This document shows positions 48,701-58,703 of a stretch of 64,000 nt of DNA, in pieces (position 1 is the first letter of the stretch; each line of letters starts with the position of its first letter). This DNA is from Xiphydria camelus (taxonomy: Eukaryota > Arthropoda > Insecta > Hymenoptera > Xiphydriidae). Position numbers and translations under genes: made by a program. Location: positions 34,503,250 to 34,567,249 of the forward strand of contig OY783192.1 in assembly GCA_963678675.1 (NCBI GenBank). The letters run 5' to 3'. The notes beneath the pieces are model-generated. The model saw only the letters and a list, made by a program, of their open reading frames with translations, was not told the DNA's origin and did no database searches.

Positions 48701-51213
48701 GACTCGTCTCCCTGTGTCGAGGATGCCTTTTTGTTACCTTGAACCTTTCCCTTGTAAACCTTCTGCCGCTTCGTAGTGTTCTGTTCGTGTTCCCGTGCCT
48801 TTTCGGTGGGTTTCCTCTTCCTACCGGACCTGGACTCGTCTCCGCGCAGTTCCTGCGCGCTCGCTTCGTCTTTCAGGTCGATTTTATCGGATGGGGACGT
48901 CTCGCTCTTTTCTGCAGAACTCTCTATGAGATCCACGTGGACGACCTTCTTTTCATATTGACGTGGAGCCGGTGTCTTCTTGACACCGGTTTCATGGCCC
49001 TCCTTCAAGGCTTTCTTAGGAGCCGGTTTGAACGTTTTCCTCTTTTTCACGTTACCCTTCTTGACGGGTACCGAAGGCAATTCGAGGAGCTGCTTCAGTG
49101 CCAGTTCCCGCTCTACAAGAGGATCCAACTTCGGCGGTAAGGTGTGCTCCACGACTATTTCCGGAGCCTTGGGCTCCTCCGTCAAAGTCGGGGGTTTCAG
49201 GTTCGACCAATCCGGATCGACGTCGCCCTCCAGGATAGCGAGAAGCTCCCTGTTGTCGACGCTAGAGCTCTTGCCGGATTCCGTGGAACCTTCGGAGGTC
49301 TCGACAACGCGCGACGTAGAATTTGGCAACGGAATGAGCCCGGGAACCGTATTGCTCGTAGCCGCGGAGAGCTTATTAGACAAACGCTGCGTGATCTTCT
49401 TCACGAAGAAGAGATCGGGGCTTTGGACGACCGACAAATCCTTCTGCTTCTGTCGTAGTCGCTCTTTGAGCACCTCGCTTACTTCCGACGGCGAAACCAG
49501 CTTGATACCGTGCCGCGGCGATTGCAGCGAGGACTTCTGTTTGGTCGGCTCCTGAGTCGTTGGAACCTTCGACGATCTCGTGAGAACCTGCGTTGGAATG
49601 GAACTCGGCGCTTGCTCGTTCTGCTCCTTCTTGGAAGGCTTCTTTTTGGACTCCTCGTTCTGACACTCGATTGTCAACACTACAACGTTCGTCTGCTCGT
49701 CCATGTCGCCTAATTGCCGCTCCTGCTCGTGGCTCAGGGAAATCAGCTCTATATTTCTCTCGTCATCCAGGAGGCTCTTCAGTTCGATCTCCACTGTGTC
49801 TTGCGATTTGACCGGCTGTCTTTGGACGTCGTTGATGGGTTCTTCTTGGTTCTCGTCCGCCCAGTCGTCGACTATATCTTGAACGACGCTTCTTTGCCGC
49901 GTGGGAGGTTTCGCGGGGGTTGCTGGGACGACTTCTTTCTGTAAATTGCTTAAATCGGAGAGTTTTGCGACTTCGGTGTTCGCTTGAGGAGCTTCGCCCT
50001 TCTTCGCCTCTTCCAACTGAGCTTCGTTCATTTGTACTTCTTCCAATTTGGATTCGTCTTTCTTCTCCTCAACCTGTTGAGCTTCTTCAACTTTTCCTAC
50101 TTCCTCGTTTTCAATATTCTCCGATTTCGAAGCCTCTGGCTCCTCCAGAAGTGATTCCTCGCCTTGGATCTCCTCCTCGTCAACTTTCTTCGACGAGTCC
50201 TCGTGCTCAATCGGCGCCTTCCCGTTGGCGTTTATTTCTTCGTAATCCCGATCATTGGCAACTGTTTCCTCGGCCATCGTCGCTTCGATTTTGAAGGTTT
50301 CATTAGCCGCGGCCTCGACGCTTTTAGCGTCCCCCTCTTTGACGATTTCATTCTCATTGCACTCGACGTCGCGGTGCGCCTCAGTCGCATTAGTGTCGTT
50401 CATTTCCGTCTTAGAATCAGGCAGTGATTCGTATTTCGGCTTTTCGTCTTCCTTGACCGACGGTGCCTCCGGCGGCGGCTCTTCCGCGGTTTCGCTCTTG
50501 TCCTTAACGAAAGAATTTTCCTCGCTCGTTGGCGCGACTTCGAGCTGCTCCTCGTAACTATGATTGGTGCAGTCCGGGAGTTCGTTCGTCTCGAACGCCG
50601 GGATGTCGGGTTTATTTACAGTGGAGTCGACAGTGGCGTCGCTCTCGCCGTCGGGGATCGCCGACGACTCGCCCTCGGGATCGGCGACGCATGTTTCCTC
50701 GTCATTTATCTGTTCGCAATTAATGTCTTGCAGCTTCTCAGCGTCCTCGGCGAGCCGACTTGCCGCTTCTTCTGCACTGACGTCCGCGTAGCCCTCGACC
50801 GTTTGTTCGATGGTCTCTTCGGTGTAGATTATTTCCACGTGCTGCTCGGTCTCGGTTTCGTCGGTGAAGTTGCTGACCGGCTGCGTCATGATCGTCTCGA
50901 TTGTGTAACTCTGTGAAGAGTCCATGTCACTGGTTAAGATCTCTTGGGGGACGGAGACCACCTCGATCGTCTTCTCGACACCAGACTCAATGACTTCCAC
51001 TATTTGTACGTGGGTCATGGTCGGATCGTCGTTGACCATCATTTCAGCCACCTGCATCTCTTCCGTGGTACATTCCGAATTCCCGACATCGTTGCCTACC
51101 ACCTCTTCGGACGATACGGTACCGATGACCTCTTCGGGCGTCAGGACGTGCGTATCCGTGACCTCGGTCTCCGGAACGTCGATCGTGGAGACGTGTACCA
51201 TGTGCTGCTCCAT
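42786..51213 (-). CDS. CDYL: CDYL-like nuclear protein with enoyl-CoA-hydratase-fold C-terminus (5 exons)
   Basis: Exons on the minus strand: 51213-47032 (1394 codons), 46945-46770, 46435-46225, 45956-45813 and 42938-42786; phases 0, 2, 0, 0; 1621 residues. The first exon is low complexity: Glu/Val/Thr-rich N-terminus, then Lys/Ser-rich, with a short poly-Gln (about 48032-48060). It has one conserved-looking block (INEIDRLLQDEGVVNLLYDV, about 48270-48330). The last four exons form an enoyl-CoA hydratase/isomerase fold resembling chromodomain-Y-like corepressors (KPIVAGVQGAAVGLGVTMLP, TFSTPYGKLG, LLLSGRTLTANEAL, EATKALLRHSLRKKL). The two hydratase glutamates are replaced (Thr in GLGVTM, Tyr in TPYGK), as in human CDYL. 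No chromodomain is visible. CDYL proteins bind repressive chromatin and affect histone crotonylation; that role here is inference. Intron 1 is only 86 bases. Intron 4 contains another gene on the opposite strand. Confidence 0.8.
43550..45438 (+). CDS. secreted cysteine-rich protein nested in the CDYL-like intron (4 exons)
   Basis: Exons 43550-43669, 44420-44608, 44668-44874 and 45259-45438, all phase 0, giving 231 residues. Every junction is GT/AG. The start codes a signal peptide (MHSKTIFVTCLLLSLMNNGY) and there is no membrane segment after it, so the product should be secreted. Many Cys follow in the spacing of the SLPTX(11)/giant-lens-like secreted family: LRECGSNEACSAV, LCRCPGATECPWKW, NVTVNCICPT, FCGYVRADLFSIYYRCTCPI, and a final ARCYPY. 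Family members in insects are mostly uncharacterised; the SLPTX(11) name comes from a centipede venom family, and nothing here indicates venom use. The whole gene lies on the opposite strand within the last intron of the CDYL-like gene. An AATAAA at 45730-45735 fits its 3' end. Exon 1 is the least certain exon. Confidence 0.72.
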
Positions 51214-53500
51214 GATTCGTGTTGGTTCACACGGGGTGCTAGTGAATCACTATGTGTCCTGTCGACACGAATATTACTTTGACACTCTCCCTGGCTGGTA
51301 ATTGCATGGTAGTACTCGACTCATCGACGATATGTATTAGATACTTCGCTATTTTGAAATGAGAATTGTTCGAAATTCATTTGGTATCCAAACCACATAA
51401 TATCGGCGCTAAATTGCTATCTCTTTATGGATAGCATGGTGGCAAACATTTCTCCGCTGGTAGCGGAGCAGCAGAGTATTGGCTGAGGAAGCGCTTGCCG
51501 TCTTGCTATCCATGAAGAGAAATATGCCCAGCGCAGGGGAAAAATAAGGAAGTCTCACTCAGCAGACACCTACATTCTGCTATTGGCTGGTAACATCAAA
51601 TCCAGTAACACGATATTTAATTTGACATGCTGTATAAAGTTATTTATTACCAACCTGGCAACTTATACGACCGTTAATCTACCACTTTTTATAATATGTA
51701 AAAATACAAGCACTCTCTCTATAATATGAAACTTCATTACAAAAAAATTGCTTCATGAGAATGTAATTTATTATTTCATGATGGATTTATTTTTCGTACT
51801 AGTTTGTTCTATCGCAAAAAGTATTTAAACACACAGAATTTGAAATTTACTTAAAAATCAATTGTCAAATAACGCATAAAATGGGAAAGTTATTCAAGAG
51901 GAAAAAGTTTGATAAGCTAGCTAACTGCACAATGTAGTTTTTACAATTTTACTAATTTCAGGATGAACGTTTCTTGAATTAAGGATACTTTATTTTATGT
52001 CATCCCATTCAACATTTCATTTCGTACAAAAGTATGTACCAATAAGAGATGTTAGATCCAGTTTAAGTGCCACTAATAACGTGAAAGATCACAATAGATC
52101 TTTGTAGAATGGGTAGACGAAAAATAGTACATATTCTTGAAGCTGCGCTACAATCAACACAGATACGTATTTTGCTTTATAATTCAAGCACGGATGAAGT
52201 ACTTTAAAAGCGTTTTTTACAGTAGCCTTTATTCAAGATGCCTACAGAAACTTGATTGTAGAATTCCCTGACTATTCACTGACTTTCCTCTGACTATTTA
52301 AAAGATAAAGTTTTAAGTATTCCTGGTATTTTTTATTTATATTCGCTGTTTTGTATTATCAAATCAACAGACCCAAAGCTAGGGATAATCATAACACAAA
52401 AAACGAGGTTGCAAAGAGTTCTATATGCTAAGAAAGTAACGTGGATGATAGAGACTCTAATTCTAGTCAATGAGACACATGTGCACTACTACAAGAGATA
52501 TCTAAAGCAGCAGTGCAAATTGCATTGTAAAATGTATCGATGGTAAAATTTCCAGAAATCAACTCTATTAATAATTCCCAGCAAAAATCCAAAATTCCCT
52601 GACAATTCCTAGTCTTTCAGATCTGCAGCTATTGTTATTCCTATCGAAGGCAAATTATTCCCCCTGATATAGAGCAAATCAAAAGCTCAATAAAGATCAG
52701 ATAATACATTTGGAGTGAGATTTGTCAATCATTTGTGCAACGACGTATCTCTACAACTGGCGATTACACTATTTTCTAAAGAAAAGGCTTTTTCCTACAG
52801 AAAATGGCGCAGTAACCACCAGAACAGAATTATGAAATAGATTCCGCTGCGAATGCGTTAAGGAATCGAAAGACCAGTATATCTTTCGAGTCCACTCATA
52901 ATTTGCTTTGACTCTATTTTTCTCTCTATTTGCCGCTTTGAGAATAACCTTGCCGATTATCTCACGGAGAATCATCTCTGCTCAAGGCAACGATAGATTC
53001 ATCTCTCTCGTTACGCTCTTCCGTATTTCAATATACATTCTCACAACTGCGCTTAGAAAATTGTAAAAAGCGTACATTAATATGCAGCTACGTTTTCGAT
53101 GAAGACGACGACGAGCCGCTTTCCCGTCGTTACCCAAACTCTTCGGAAAGGCGTGGAAGAGCGTAGCGAGAAGAATCCGACCGAGAGTTTAGGTTCTAAC
53201 TGCGCGCGAAGATAACGATGTTTACGGGGTAAAATCATGAATAAATAATCGCTCCATCACGGCAAGCGTTGATCAGAAAAATCGACGCTTCGCGGGATAG
53301 CGAATATCGACCGAGTGTTTCGCGCGTATTGCGCGCTCGCTGTATTTACATTCTCGTTGATGACAAAATCGCTTGAAAGCGGCGACCGAAGGTTTTACGC
53401 GCGGAAACTCGGGGATTCGGGGTAATCGCGTCGCGGCAGAGGCGGTACGAGGAAATTCGACGGAGAGAGAGGATCGCGGGACGCTTTCGGCTAAATTACA
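51214..53500. other. upstream region of the CDYL-like gene
   Basis: No coding feature supported. A short imperfect inverted repeat surrounds 51420-51530 (CTTTATGGATAGCA and TGCTATCCATGAAGAG). The rest is AT-rich. Confidence 0.35.
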
Positions 53501-53530
53501 GCGATATTTTGACGACGATCGTAGGGAGAC

Positions 53531-53766
53531 TTACCGAACGACAAAGTCAAGTCCATACTGCAAACATTCCCGGAAAGAGTCACATTTCCCGGCGTTGCAG
53601 CCGAGATGTGTAGATCCTGCAGCTCTGGAGCGTTCGGCGAGATCGTCGAAAGCGCGACGCGATCGCAGTATCCCTGCGGAGGGCGGCAGTTTTCGCGAGG
53701 AAGAACGCGCGAAATGTTTACACGAACGAATCTGAAGGCACGCACCACTGGCACAGTGATGCACAC
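53531..53766 (-). promoter_or_regulatory. CpG-rich segment with a strong donor: candidate 5' exon of the CDYL-like gene
   Basis: The surrounding 53050-53850 is clearly richer in CG dinucleotides than its flanks, as at insect promoters. On the minus strand a strong splice donor (TTCG before GTAAGTCTCC at about 53530) closes an open stretch. It could be a non-coding first exon joining an acceptor just upstream of the CDYL-like ATG. The open frame itself (about 80 codons) has no recognised domain, so I do not call it coding. Confidence 0.3.
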
Positions 53767-53849
53767 GTAGAGCGCACGTCCCTTACGCGCGTTTAGAAAG
53801 TTGCGAAAGCGACGATCGCGCCGTTAAACCAAGCATTACAACGCGTTAC

Positions 53850-54750
53850 GGCGATCGCGATTAGCAGAGAGTCTCTTGTCATATCGATACTAAATTTCGG
53901 TAGTTTTTACGTTATAGCACTTGTACTGTAAGAGAATAATAATCCGCTATAAGTTAGGCTAAATTTTTATAGGTATTACGATTGGTTAATGGTCGCTTCC
54001 TCCATTTGGCGTGTTGGGTATGGTGCGGCCAATCGGTGCGCTTGGATAAGTCGAATGCATTGTGTAGAAGGTAAACTTTGCCTGAACTATCAGTTTAACA
54101 AAGACTATGGAATACCAACAGATGGCGAGGAGAATAATTTCCAATTTTATTAAAAAAAGTTTCGGCTAAATTAACTTAGGATTAGTTCCAAAACTCGAAT
54201 TTAACTTTCAAGAAATAGGTACCTATACCTAGTCTCCATTCTCGAGCGTTTATTGGTTGAATGGAGTGTGAGTCACTCCTCAACTAATAAAAACTCGAGA
54301 AGGGTTAAAAGTTCTGTTTAAGAGTTAAATTCAAATTGCGGAAATGGCCCTAAAAGTTTCTCATAGTTGCATCCAATTACTTAAATAATGAAAAAAGCCG
54401 CAGAATACCTATATTAATGAATTTAGGCTTAACACTACTTTCGTTGAACACTGGATTAATTTAAACTCCACAATGCAAGTAATGTTTAGTAATTTTAAAC
54501 TTTGCTTGCTTCGCTACAAAGTAGTAAAGAGCAAATCAGACATTAGTATGTTTCCCCTAAATTTCTACATCTTATTACATGTAAATTTTGTAGAACTTTA
54601 GATTTGCTTTCGTTATTAGAATTCTAATTTATCGATTCAGACGTATTCAATCATTAAGTACTTTCCGACTCGATCACCAGGTGATGCGTAGTCTACTTCC
54701 TCTCAACGTTAGTGCATGCGTATACTTTCCGCGTTCTTTACGCCACAACC
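53850..54750. other. intergenic region with one strong hairpin
   Basis: A hairpin at 54239-54301 and little else. The right edge holds the RpL27A promoter; CTTTCCGCGTTCTTT at 54727-54741 resembles a 5' TOP start. Confidence 0.4.
54239..54301. repeat. 63-nt hairpin, possible pre-miRNA or foldback
   Basis: TTCTCGAGCGTTTATTGGTT then GAATGGAGTG pairs with CACTCCTCAACTAATAAAAA then CTCGAGAA, leaving a 4-6-base loop (GTGAGT). The stem is about 27 pairs with few mismatches. Size fits a miRNA precursor but the stem end is abrupt, so a tiny foldback element is equally likely. Confidence 0.35.
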
Positions 54751-54753
54751 AAT

Positions 54754-55869
54754 ATGGTGAGTTATCCACGAGAAGAGTATTTGCAAGTTAATCCAATGTT
54801 TGCAAAGACATCCGCATTTTAACCGATTTAAATTCGAAACGATGAAAGATCTTAGACGTTCACGGAACGTCGTACTAAATATATTTTTCCTTCTTGACTT
54901 TAGCAATCGTTAATGTCATCAGTTGCGTGGTGTTGTTTGATAACCATAAAGTACAGTTCGGCGCGTCGATATTTAACGTGTGTCGTGAAAGTTCTTGAGA
55001 GTTAATGTCAATGCTCTCGCTATATTAAGCTTATTTCTTTTTGCAGTCCACACACAAGAAAAAGACCAGGAAGCTTCGCGGTCATGTGAGCCACGGTCAC
55101 GGCCGTATCGGTAAGTTGTAAATGTTGAGTTCCGTATTTTACGGTGAATTTAGTCACGTAAACTCGAAATATTTCTATTCGAAATCCTTGGTAACGAGAG
55201 CAATTTCTATTTCTGTACAGGCAAGCATAGGAAACATCCCGGAGGTAGAGGTAATGCCGGTGGCATGCACCATCACCGAATCAACTTCGACAAGTACCAT
55301 CCTGGATATTTTGGAAAGGTAATAAGACGCTTAATATTCTTCGCGATTAATTAATTATATGCGAAGAGATATTAATATGTCAAAGTGATGATTCGTAAGC
55401 TTTCACCGGCGACCTGAATTACATAGAATGTTAGATATACTTATCAGTGTCTGATGATTAGATCTAATTACACGAAACCTCCTTTTAAGTTGTTATGAAA
55501 TTTAGACCAATCTATATTGATTTCAGCTTGGAATGAGAAATTACCATTTACGACGCAATACGAAATGGTGCCCATCCATTAATCTTGACAAACTGTGGAC
55601 TTTGGTATCGGAACAGACCAGGCTCAAGTACAAAGATGTCACAGACGGCAGAGCTCCTGTCATCGATCTCGTGAAAGCGGTAAGTTCGAGTGATATCACT
55701 CAAGAAGTAGAGGTTTCAAGAACCGTATTCCATCTTTCAGGGTTATTACAAGCTCTTAGGAAAAGGACGTCTGCCCAAACAACCTGTGATCGTCAAGGCT
55801 AAGTTCTTCAGCAAGCAAGCGGAGGATAAGATCAAAGCCGTCGGAGGTGCTTGCGTTTTGTGCGCGTAA
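54754..55869 (+). CDS. RpL27A: 60S ribosomal protein L27A (uL15), 5 coding exons
   Basis: Exons 54754-54756, 55047-55110, 55221-55318, 55527-55679 and 55741-55869; 148 residues, as usual for the family. The first coding exon is only the ATG, followed directly by GTGAGT, an arrangement common in ribosomal protein genes. It begins [20 protein letters not shown] and includes [33 protein letters not shown] and a C-terminal GGACVLCA, all typical of eukaryotic uL15. It is a structural protein of the large ribosomal subunit near the peptidyl-transferase region. The pyrimidine-rich CTTTCCGCG upstream suggests a TOP mRNA under growth control. Poly(A) signal AATAAA at 56111-56116. Confidence 0.96.
55384..55465 (+). 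ncRNA. possible box C/D snoRNA in RpL27A intron 3
   Basis: The 208-base third intron contains a C-box-like GTGATGA (about 55386), a D'-like CTGA (about 55415) and a D-box-like CTGA (about 55451). Ribosomal protein introns often host snoRNAs. No convincing terminal stem and no rRNA target was established, so this is only a candidate. Confidence 0.22.
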
Positions 55870-56110
55870 AATGGCATGTATTTGTGATTATTTCATCTGT
55901 ATTTCTTCTGCGACTTCTCTTTTTAATGATGATATGCGAACGGGCGGACTGAAAAGTGCGTACAACACTTTTCTCACTGTTGAGCGTTCATTAACTGATA
56001 ATTCCGCGATTTTCTTAAGAGCTGTAACGTGAACGACCCAGCCGCTAATACTAGCCATTTCTTTTCAGACAGGAAGGACCCATTTTATGTATAATATCAA
56101 CCATCGATTT

Positions 56111-56116
56111 AATAAA
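56111..56116 (+). terminator. poly(A) signal of RpL27A
   Basis: AATAAA about 245 bases after the stop codon, followed by a T-rich stretch. Confidence 0.55.
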
Positions 56117-56279
56117 AGATAAATGAAATCCATACTTTTTATTTTTTGTTGTTTTTGCCCCTCGATCTTGTAATCGTATTTTTGTTAAATGTTTTTTTTT
56201 TCTAATTATATATTTCCTTTACGATCTGAGTAATTATTTGTCTTTTATGCATTTTCGTTTATTGTTTACGCAGTTTTAA

Positions 56280-56450
56280 GTCTTAAGGCGGCGGTAAACA
56301 TGCAGCATTCGGCGAATGCCGAGCGGGTGCTCGCCGATGTCCGTGAGGCTTTAAGGTGGAGCCCGAACATTGGCAGCCGGCGAATACCGAGCGACAGCTC
56401 TACTCAGCGAACGCCGAGTAGTGTCGACTCGGTCGGTCAGTTCTTACCTG
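56280..56450. repeat. degenerate GC-rich repeat of GGCGAAYRCCGAGCG
   Basis: Related 15-mers GGCGAATGCCGAGCG (about 56310), GGCGAATACCGAGCG (about 56382) and AGCGAACGCCGAGTA (about 56406) in an otherwise AT-rich flank. Purpose unknown. Confidence 0.45.
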
Positions 56451-56860
56451 CGGCATATAAATAAGTGCAAACTTCTTCAATGTTCTTAAAATGCATGGAA
56501 GTTTTCGAGTTATTTGCAAAAGTCGAGAGAGCATCCTGAACGAATACTTCGGATGCAGAGTTTACACATTGCTTCTTTAATTATAGCTGAACGTTATCCC
56601 CATACGCATCGACGTAATATTACAAGTGCATTTTTCAATTTTTATAATAGCAATGTTCCATCGCACCTTAAGCAGACGTCTATATCGGTTATTACCGTTC
56701 ACTATCATCGCGATAATTAAATTTAGAGTTAATCCCGCCATCAGTCGCAATGGCGAGACAAGCGGTATGTTTCGGTGAATCTAGGCCGCTATTGAGCTCG
56801 CAGCCCCGTCAAGTTTTCCTGGAAAGGTTAATTATCGGATGTCGCAATTAACGAGTCGCG

Positions 56861-57193
56861 ATGAGCCGCTTTCCGCAATATCCATACATTCAGGTAGAAG
56901 GTGACGCTACCGGCAACATTGATTCTTCCCTTCATAGTGAGTGGAGTAAAGCACGAATAGCGAAGGATGAACAAAATATCCACAATTTGATTTTGTCCTG
57001 AACAGGTTGCAACATATTGAATATCGATGCAGATCTCGGTCTTCGCAATATTTACACCGAAGCTGTTACAAATGAAAACACTGTTCAGAATTGTTTGCTG
57101 AATTTAAAAGAAACTAGAGAATCGATGATAAAAGAGTACGAAACTGAACGGTTTGAATTAAATAAGAAATACGTTTTTGACCCACTAGTATAA
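56861..57193 (+). CDS. small unknown protein, two exons
   Basis: Exon 1 56861-56936 (MSRFPQYPYIQVEGD start) and exon 2 57006-57193, with a 69-base intron (GTGAGT…CTGAACAG) and matching phase 1; 87 residues, ending in KKYVFDPLV. The sequence is hydrophilic and helix-prone (NLKETRESMIKEYETERFEL), with no signal or membrane segment. I do not recognise the family. After the TAA at 57191-57193 the same frame remains open for 25 more codons up to a TGA (57269-57271) with plausible content (ITSPRKKSNLQVM). The gene may therefore once have been longer, or could be a decaying copy. It lies just upstream of an inverted R1 repeat. Confidence 0.45.
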
Positions 57194-57291
57194 GAAAACG
57201 ATTTATTAATTTCAATTACAAGTCCGCGAAAGAAAAGCAATCTACAAGTGATGATAAAAAAGTATAAATGATAACCAATAATACTACATTT

Positions 57292-57455
57292 AATTATTAT
57301 CGCGTAGGATTCAATAACAATTATCTGTACACGTGATTCCGTTTCTCAGCGTTGCGGTAACAATCGGAATAATTAATGCAAATCTAACAAACAGTTCACA
57401 GTGTGCCAAAACGTTGTAAGGATCAAATCTTTCGAATGATCCGTACACCTCGCGC
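57292..57455 (-). repeat. dispersed repeat R1, inverted copy
   Basis: Reverse complement of 13543-13707 with only scattered differences over about 165 bases. It lies between the small unknown gene and the coiled-coil exon. Confidence 0.6.
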
Positions 57456-57725
57456 ATCGCTACTTACGCGGATCATATGGCTTATATATTATAATCCGCG
57501 ATAAATCGAGAATATAAATTTCGATGACGAGGCGGAATAAAATTAAAAGAAAATCCTAATCATCTCGCATTGTTCGCTTCCTTGAATTCTTCAGCGATTA
57601 CTTCATCTATCTCTTAATTACTGCGAGTTCGAAATAAACGGTAAGATTAGAAATATTAATACTATTTTATATATACTCAATTGTTGTACGCACACATAAT
57701 TTTTTTGTTTTTTTTTTTCAGAAAA

Positions 57726-57926
57726 ATGGGGGAAGAAAGGACCTCGCGTCTAGAAAATAAGATAACAAGACTCTTAGAGGAGAGAGAAGAGCTCCTTGAG
57801 CAAATCGACAGGCTCGTCACTGACAACGCCCATATGTTCAGTATTGTCAGTCAATTGAGGGTTGCTAACTTAAATCAAGAGCGCCGTGTAAGTAACTCTG
57901 ACGATGACGAAGACTTCAAAATTTGA
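57726..57926 (+). CDS. short coiled-coil protein exon (intact copy)
   Basis: ATG follows an acceptor (poly-T then CAG at 57719-57721) by four bases. 66 residues: MGEERTSRLENKITRLLEER opens a heptad-patterned coiled coil, and the frame ends in an acidic tail (SDDDEDFKI). A strong alternative donor lies inside the frame (CGCCGT before GTAAGTAACT at 57889), so the tail may be intronic and further exons may exist. The decayed relative at 16740-17013 shares the exon and its upstream intron sequence. No family recognised. Confidence 0.5.
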   Translation: MGEERTSRLENKITRLLEEREELLEQIDRLVTDNAHMFSIVSQLRVANLNQERRVSNSDDDEDFKI

Positions 57927-58203
57927 GGCTTCATATTAAGAGTAAACAACCACTTAGTCCGAGTAAGGGTCTCAGACCTTAGATGGTTGACTCAGTTAGG
58001 TACAGCCTCGAGTCCTTCTGGGACTCTGCAGGCAGAACACGACGCACCAGGTTGTAGTGTTTTCAGAGAACGCGGATAGAATCCCAGTTAACCCGTTGAC
58101 GTAGAGATCGAGATTCCTCAGCACGCATAGCATACAATTGAGAGCAAGTAGTCTGTACCCTGAAAAATCTACGCGGGCACGGGCGAAAATATAACAAAGA
58201 CTA

Positions 58204-58268
58204 CGTTTTCACCGTACGTTAAATCCGAGGATTACTAAATCTCGGATTTATAACGTACGGTGGAGACG
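58204..58268. repeat. 65-bp hairpin
   Basis: CGTTTTCACCGTACGTTAAA then TCCGAG pairs with CTCGGATTTATAACGTACGG then TGGAGACG around a loop of about 11 bases. Stem of about 26 pairs with two small irregularities. Confidence 0.5.
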
Positions 58269-58557
58269 TCACAGATGATTTGGTTGCGCCGTCGCACAGT
58301 TCGTACTCGATGAAAAGACTGCGGACTCATTCTCGCCGCGCGATTTAATCCTGCAATTATTACAAACATCTCGAATGATAAAATATTGTGAGAGACCCGA
58401 TCAGAGATTCGCAACACTCGCATCGCGCGGCTCTCGAGCGTTTTTCGTAAGATTTTCGTAAAGATTTCGATTCTCGCATCTCGAAATCGAAGTCGAACTG
58501 CACTCGCGGATGACTACGCATGCGCATTCACGCTTCTCCGGTGATTCTATTGGACGA

Positions 58558-58703
58558 GGAGACCCACAGAGGTGCTCATGCAAAACTCGCAATTTTGCTA
58601 TGGGCTCTTTGATCGCGGACATATGGTACTTGCCTAGTATAGCCTATAGCGGCTGGCCCATAGCAAAATTGCGAGTTTTGCATGAGCACCCCTGTGGGTC
58701 TCC
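58558..58703. mobile_element. foldback element with 47-bp near-perfect arms
   Basis: Left arm GAGACCCACAGAGGTGCTCA … ATTTTGCTATGGGC (to 58604) and right arm GCCCATAGCAAAATTGCGAG … GCACCCCTGTGGGTCTC (58656-58702) differ at one or two positions. The spacer is about 51 bases. Such similarity indicates recent origin. Confidence 0.65.

Noticed and set aside
47168..51301. Many plus-strand frames opposite the CDYL-like first exon
   Set aside because: All are Ser/Leu/Arg-rich mirror images of the Glu/Lys-rich coding strand.
53373..53735. 120-codon plus-strand frame in CpG-rich DNA
   Set aside because: No domain or splice context; CpG-rich DNA is poor in stops on both strands.
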